From contig CAKUAQ010000046.1 in assembly GCA_934636435.1 (NCBI GenBank), forward strand, positions 1 through 14,134: a DNA stretch of 14,134 bases, written 5' to 3'. The notes under the pieces are model-generated. The model was not told where the DNA came from. It did not search any database and saw nothing but the letters and a program-made list of their open reading frames with translations. Source of the stretch: an uncultured Eubacteriales bacterium. GTDB lineage: Bacteria > Bacillota > Clostridia > Oscillospirales > Acutalibacteraceae. Positions 12,482 to 14,134 of the stretch are shown piece after piece; the stretch's first letter is position 1, and every line of letters starts with the position of its first letter. Both the position numbers and the translations under genes were made by a program.

Positions 12482-13966
12482 ATGCATATATATCTGCACG
12501 GAAACGACTATCATTTTGAACTGGAAAATGTCAGCCGCCTGTTCCTGCCGCTGGAAAAGATCGTGACCCATCACGATGAACCGGCTCCGGCGGCAGCGGA
12601 CGGACTGACGGCGGAATGCGCTCGTGAGGAGATGCCGACAGGGGTGCGGCTGTCCTGCCGCGTGCGTCTGGATACCTTTGACCGGACGCTGACGGCGGCG
12701 GAAGCCTCCGGCGCGGAGTTGGAGGATCGCTGCGAGCTGGCTTTGTGCACGCTGCTGTATCGGCTGCTTGCAGAGTTGCTGGAGGTTTCCCAGACCTGGG
12801 GGCTGGTAACGGGGGTGCGCCCCGTGAAGCTGCTGCGTCGCCTGACGCGGGAGATGGGGCAGGAGGCAGCGCTGGCATATTTCCGGGACAAGCTGCTGGT
12901 CAGTCCGGAAAAGCTGTCCCTATGCTGCCGGACGCTGGCGATCGAGGACGGTATTCTGTCCCTGTCCCGGCCGGATTCCTTCAGTCTGTATGTGTCGGTG
13001 CCTTTTTGTCCGACCCGCTGCGATTACTGCTCGTTTGTATCGCAGACGGTGGAGCGGTCGAAGAAACTGATCCCCGCTTATGTGGAGCAGCTCTGTCGGG
13101 AGCTGCGCTATACCGGCGAGCTGGTGCGGCGCTTGGGTTTGCGGCTGGAGACGGTGTATTTCGGCGGCGGTACACCCACCACGCTGTCGGCGGAGCAGCT
13201 GACGGCGGTGCTGCGGACGGTGGAGGACAGTTTTGATCTATCGCATCTGCGGGAGTATACGGTGGAGGCCGGTCGACCGGACACCGTGACGGCGGAAAAG
13301 CTGGCGGCGCTGCGGGCGGCAGGCGTTGGGCGGGTGAGCATCAATCCGCAGACCCTGCAGCAGGCGGTTCTGGACGGCATCGGACGGCGGCATACGGTGG
13401 AGCAGTTTTATGACGCTTTTGCTTTGGCCCGGAGGGCGGGCTTTGAAAATATCAACACCGATCTGATCGCCGGATTGCCGGGGGATGGATACGAGGGCTT
13501 TGCCGACACGCTTAAAAAGATATTGGCGCTGGCCCCCGAGAGCGTGACGGTGCATACGCTGTCTATGAAACGGGCCTCCAACATTATGCTTCAGCATCGG
13601 GCGGATTACCGCGCGGAGCAGGATACGGTGCGGATGGTGCAGCTTTCTGCGGCGGCTCTGCCGGATGCCGGATATCGCCCCTATTATCTCTATCGGCAAA
13701 GCCGTACGGTGGGCAATCAGGAGAATGTGGGCTGGGCAAAACCCGGCTGTGAGGGGCTGTACAATGTCTATATTATGGACGAGACCCATACCATTCTCGG
13801 CTGCGGTGCCGGCGCGGTGTCCAAGCTGAAGCAGCCCGGCACAGATTATCTGGAGCGCGTGTTCAACTATAAATTTCCTTACGAATACAATAGTGGGTTG
13901 GAGGAAATGCTGGCGCGTAAACAGGCGATTTCGGCATTTTACGAGAAATACTGTCCGATTTTGTAA
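12482..13966 (+). CDS. hemZ: HemZ-type radical SAM protein (coproporphyrinogen dehydrogenase family)
   Basis: A 494-residue protein with an N-terminal domain of about 165 residues followed by a radical SAM domain. Seen: CPTRCDYC (Cys176, Cys180, Cys183), a CX3CX2C cluster motif as in HemN/HemW/HemZ proteins; YFGGGTPTTLS; EAGRPDTVT, the form characteristic of HemZ where HemW has EANPGT; and SINPQTLQQAVLDGIGRRHTVEQF. The size matches B. subtilis HemZ (about 500). Family annotation is oxygen-independent coproporphyrinogen III oxidase, but no other haem gene is visible here, and many related gut Clostridia lack a full haem pathway, so the real substrate is uncertain. GAGGAG overlaps the preceding stop, 11 bases before ATG 12482. 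It is the last gene of the recJ operon. Confidence 0.92.
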   Translation: MHIYLHGNDYHFELENVSRLFLPLEKIVTHHDEPAPAAADGLTAECAREEMPTGVRLSCRVRLDTFDRTLTAAEASGAELEDRCELALCTLLYRLLAELLEVSQTWGLVTGVRPVKLLRRLTREMGQEAALAYFRDKLLVSPEKLSLCCRTLAIEDGILSLSRPDSFSLYVSVPFCPTRCDYCSFVSQTVERSKKLIPAYVEQLCRELRYTGELVRRLGLRLETVYFGGGTPTTLSAEQLTAVLRTVEDSFDLSHLREYTVEAGRPDTVTAEKLAALRAAGVGRVSINPQTLQQAVLDGIGRRHTVEQFYDAFALARRAGFENINTDLIAGLPGDGYEGFADTLKKILALAPESVTVHTLSMKRASNIMLQHRADYRAEQDTVRMVQLSAAALPDAGYRPYYLYRQSRTVGNQENVGWAKPGCEGLYNVYIMDETHTILGCGAGAVSKLKQPGTDYLERVFNYKFPYEYNSGLEEMLARKQAISAFYEKYCPIL

Positions 13967-13974
13967 TCGGTGAG

Positions 13975-13994
13975 AGGGTGAGAGCGCCTTTTAT
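13975..13994 (+). terminator. Weak terminator candidate after hemZ
   Basis: AGGGTG (13975-13980), loop AGAG and CGCCTT (13985-13990) make a short stem with G-U pairs, followed by TTAT. It lies eight bases after the hemZ stop. It is weak compared with the other terminators here. A second, A/T-only dyad, GAAAAAA (14049-14055) with TTTTTTC (14062-14068), is more likely part of the downstream promoter's upstream sequence. The remainder of the gap to 14078 holds no gene I can support. Confidence 0.35.
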
Positions 13995-14078
13995 ACGCCG
14001 CATCCGCCGTACATTTATCGCGCGTCGATCGGTTTTCCGGCATGCCATGAAAAAACTCAACTTTTTTCGAAAAACCTC

Positions 14079-14107
14079 TTGACAATTGCGGCGAGGTTGT
14101 GTATAAT
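14079..14107 (+). promoter_or_regulatory. Consensus sigma-A promoter for a gene beyond the right edge
   Basis: A perfect TTGACA (14079-14084), a 17-base spacer and a perfect TATAAT (14102-14107). A- and T-runs at 14050-14074 directly upstream resemble an UP element. The transcript would begin near 14114 and reads out of the window. A dyad, CGTTC (14110-14114) with GAACG (14126-14130), lies around the start. This strength is typical of stable RNA or highly expressed genes, but the gene itself is not visible. Confidence 0.9.
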
Positions 14108-14134
14108 AACGTTCGTCGCTTGAGAGAACGACAG

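Noticed and set aside
13269..13280. 12-base palindrome CCGGTCGACCGG in hemZ
   Set aside because: It encodes the conserved EAGRPDT motif, so the symmetry is most simply a by-product of coding.
1..14134. Search for CRISPR arrays, insertion sequences, tRNA/rRNA genes, att sites, toxin-antitoxin or defence genes
   Set aside because: I saw no repeated spacers, transposase motifs, cloverleaf-like stretches or defence domains; nearly all sequence is accounted for by housekeeping genes.

Overview
This window reads as a compact, GC-rich stretch of core chromosome from a low-complexity Gram-positive bacterium, most likely class Clostridia and probably an Oscillospiraceae/Ruminococcaceae-type gut organism. 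The reasons are near-consensus sigma-A promoters (TTGACA or TTG-type -35, TATAAT-type -10, 17-bp spacers), strong GGAGG-type ribosome binding sites, a bifunctional Rel, and the run recJ, rel, dtd, metallo-beta-lactamase-fold gene, hemZ, which is typical of Clostridia. The genus assignment is an inference from protein style, not from a database search.

Layout. On the minus strand, 1-153 is the 5' end of hpt (purine salvage, cut by the window edge) with its own promoter. Behind it, 228-1139 encodes a sugar-nucleotide-type nucleotidyltransferase. This gene is divergent from galE (1307-2323), and the two promoters face away from each other across a 52-bp spacer that contains inverted repeats. After the galE terminator comes a promoter driving minD (2536-3276) and mgsA (3315-3719), then a strong terminator. 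hisS and aspS (3797-6927) form a two-gene aminoacyl-tRNA synthetase unit closed by a perfect 10-bp terminator stem. A promoter at 7030-7058 starts the last operon: recJ, rel, dtd, an MBL-fold hydrolase and hemZ (7106-13966), tightly packed with two 4-base ATGA stop/start overlaps. The final 168 bases hold a weak terminator candidate and a consensus promoter whose gene lies outside the window.

How the genes fit together. The content is housekeeping: UDP-sugar interconversion, division-site or ParA/MinD-type ATPase function, a methylglyoxal branch of glycolysis, charging of tRNA-His and tRNA-Asp, recombination repair, the stringent response, proofreading of D-aminoacyl-tRNAs and a radical-SAM porphyrin-type enzyme. 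I see no mobile element, CRISPR array, tRNA, rRNA, phage or defence gene, and no convincing undescribed system.

The points that deserve a second look are these: a perfect 14-bp hairpin inside rel; an MgsA whose E. coli His98 and Asp101 equivalents are replaced; a MinD with no visible C-terminal membrane-targeting helix and no MinC/MinE beside it; a GalE with Cys at the substrate-gating position; the divergent promoter region; and a gene order in which hisS-aspS sits before recJ and apt is missing.
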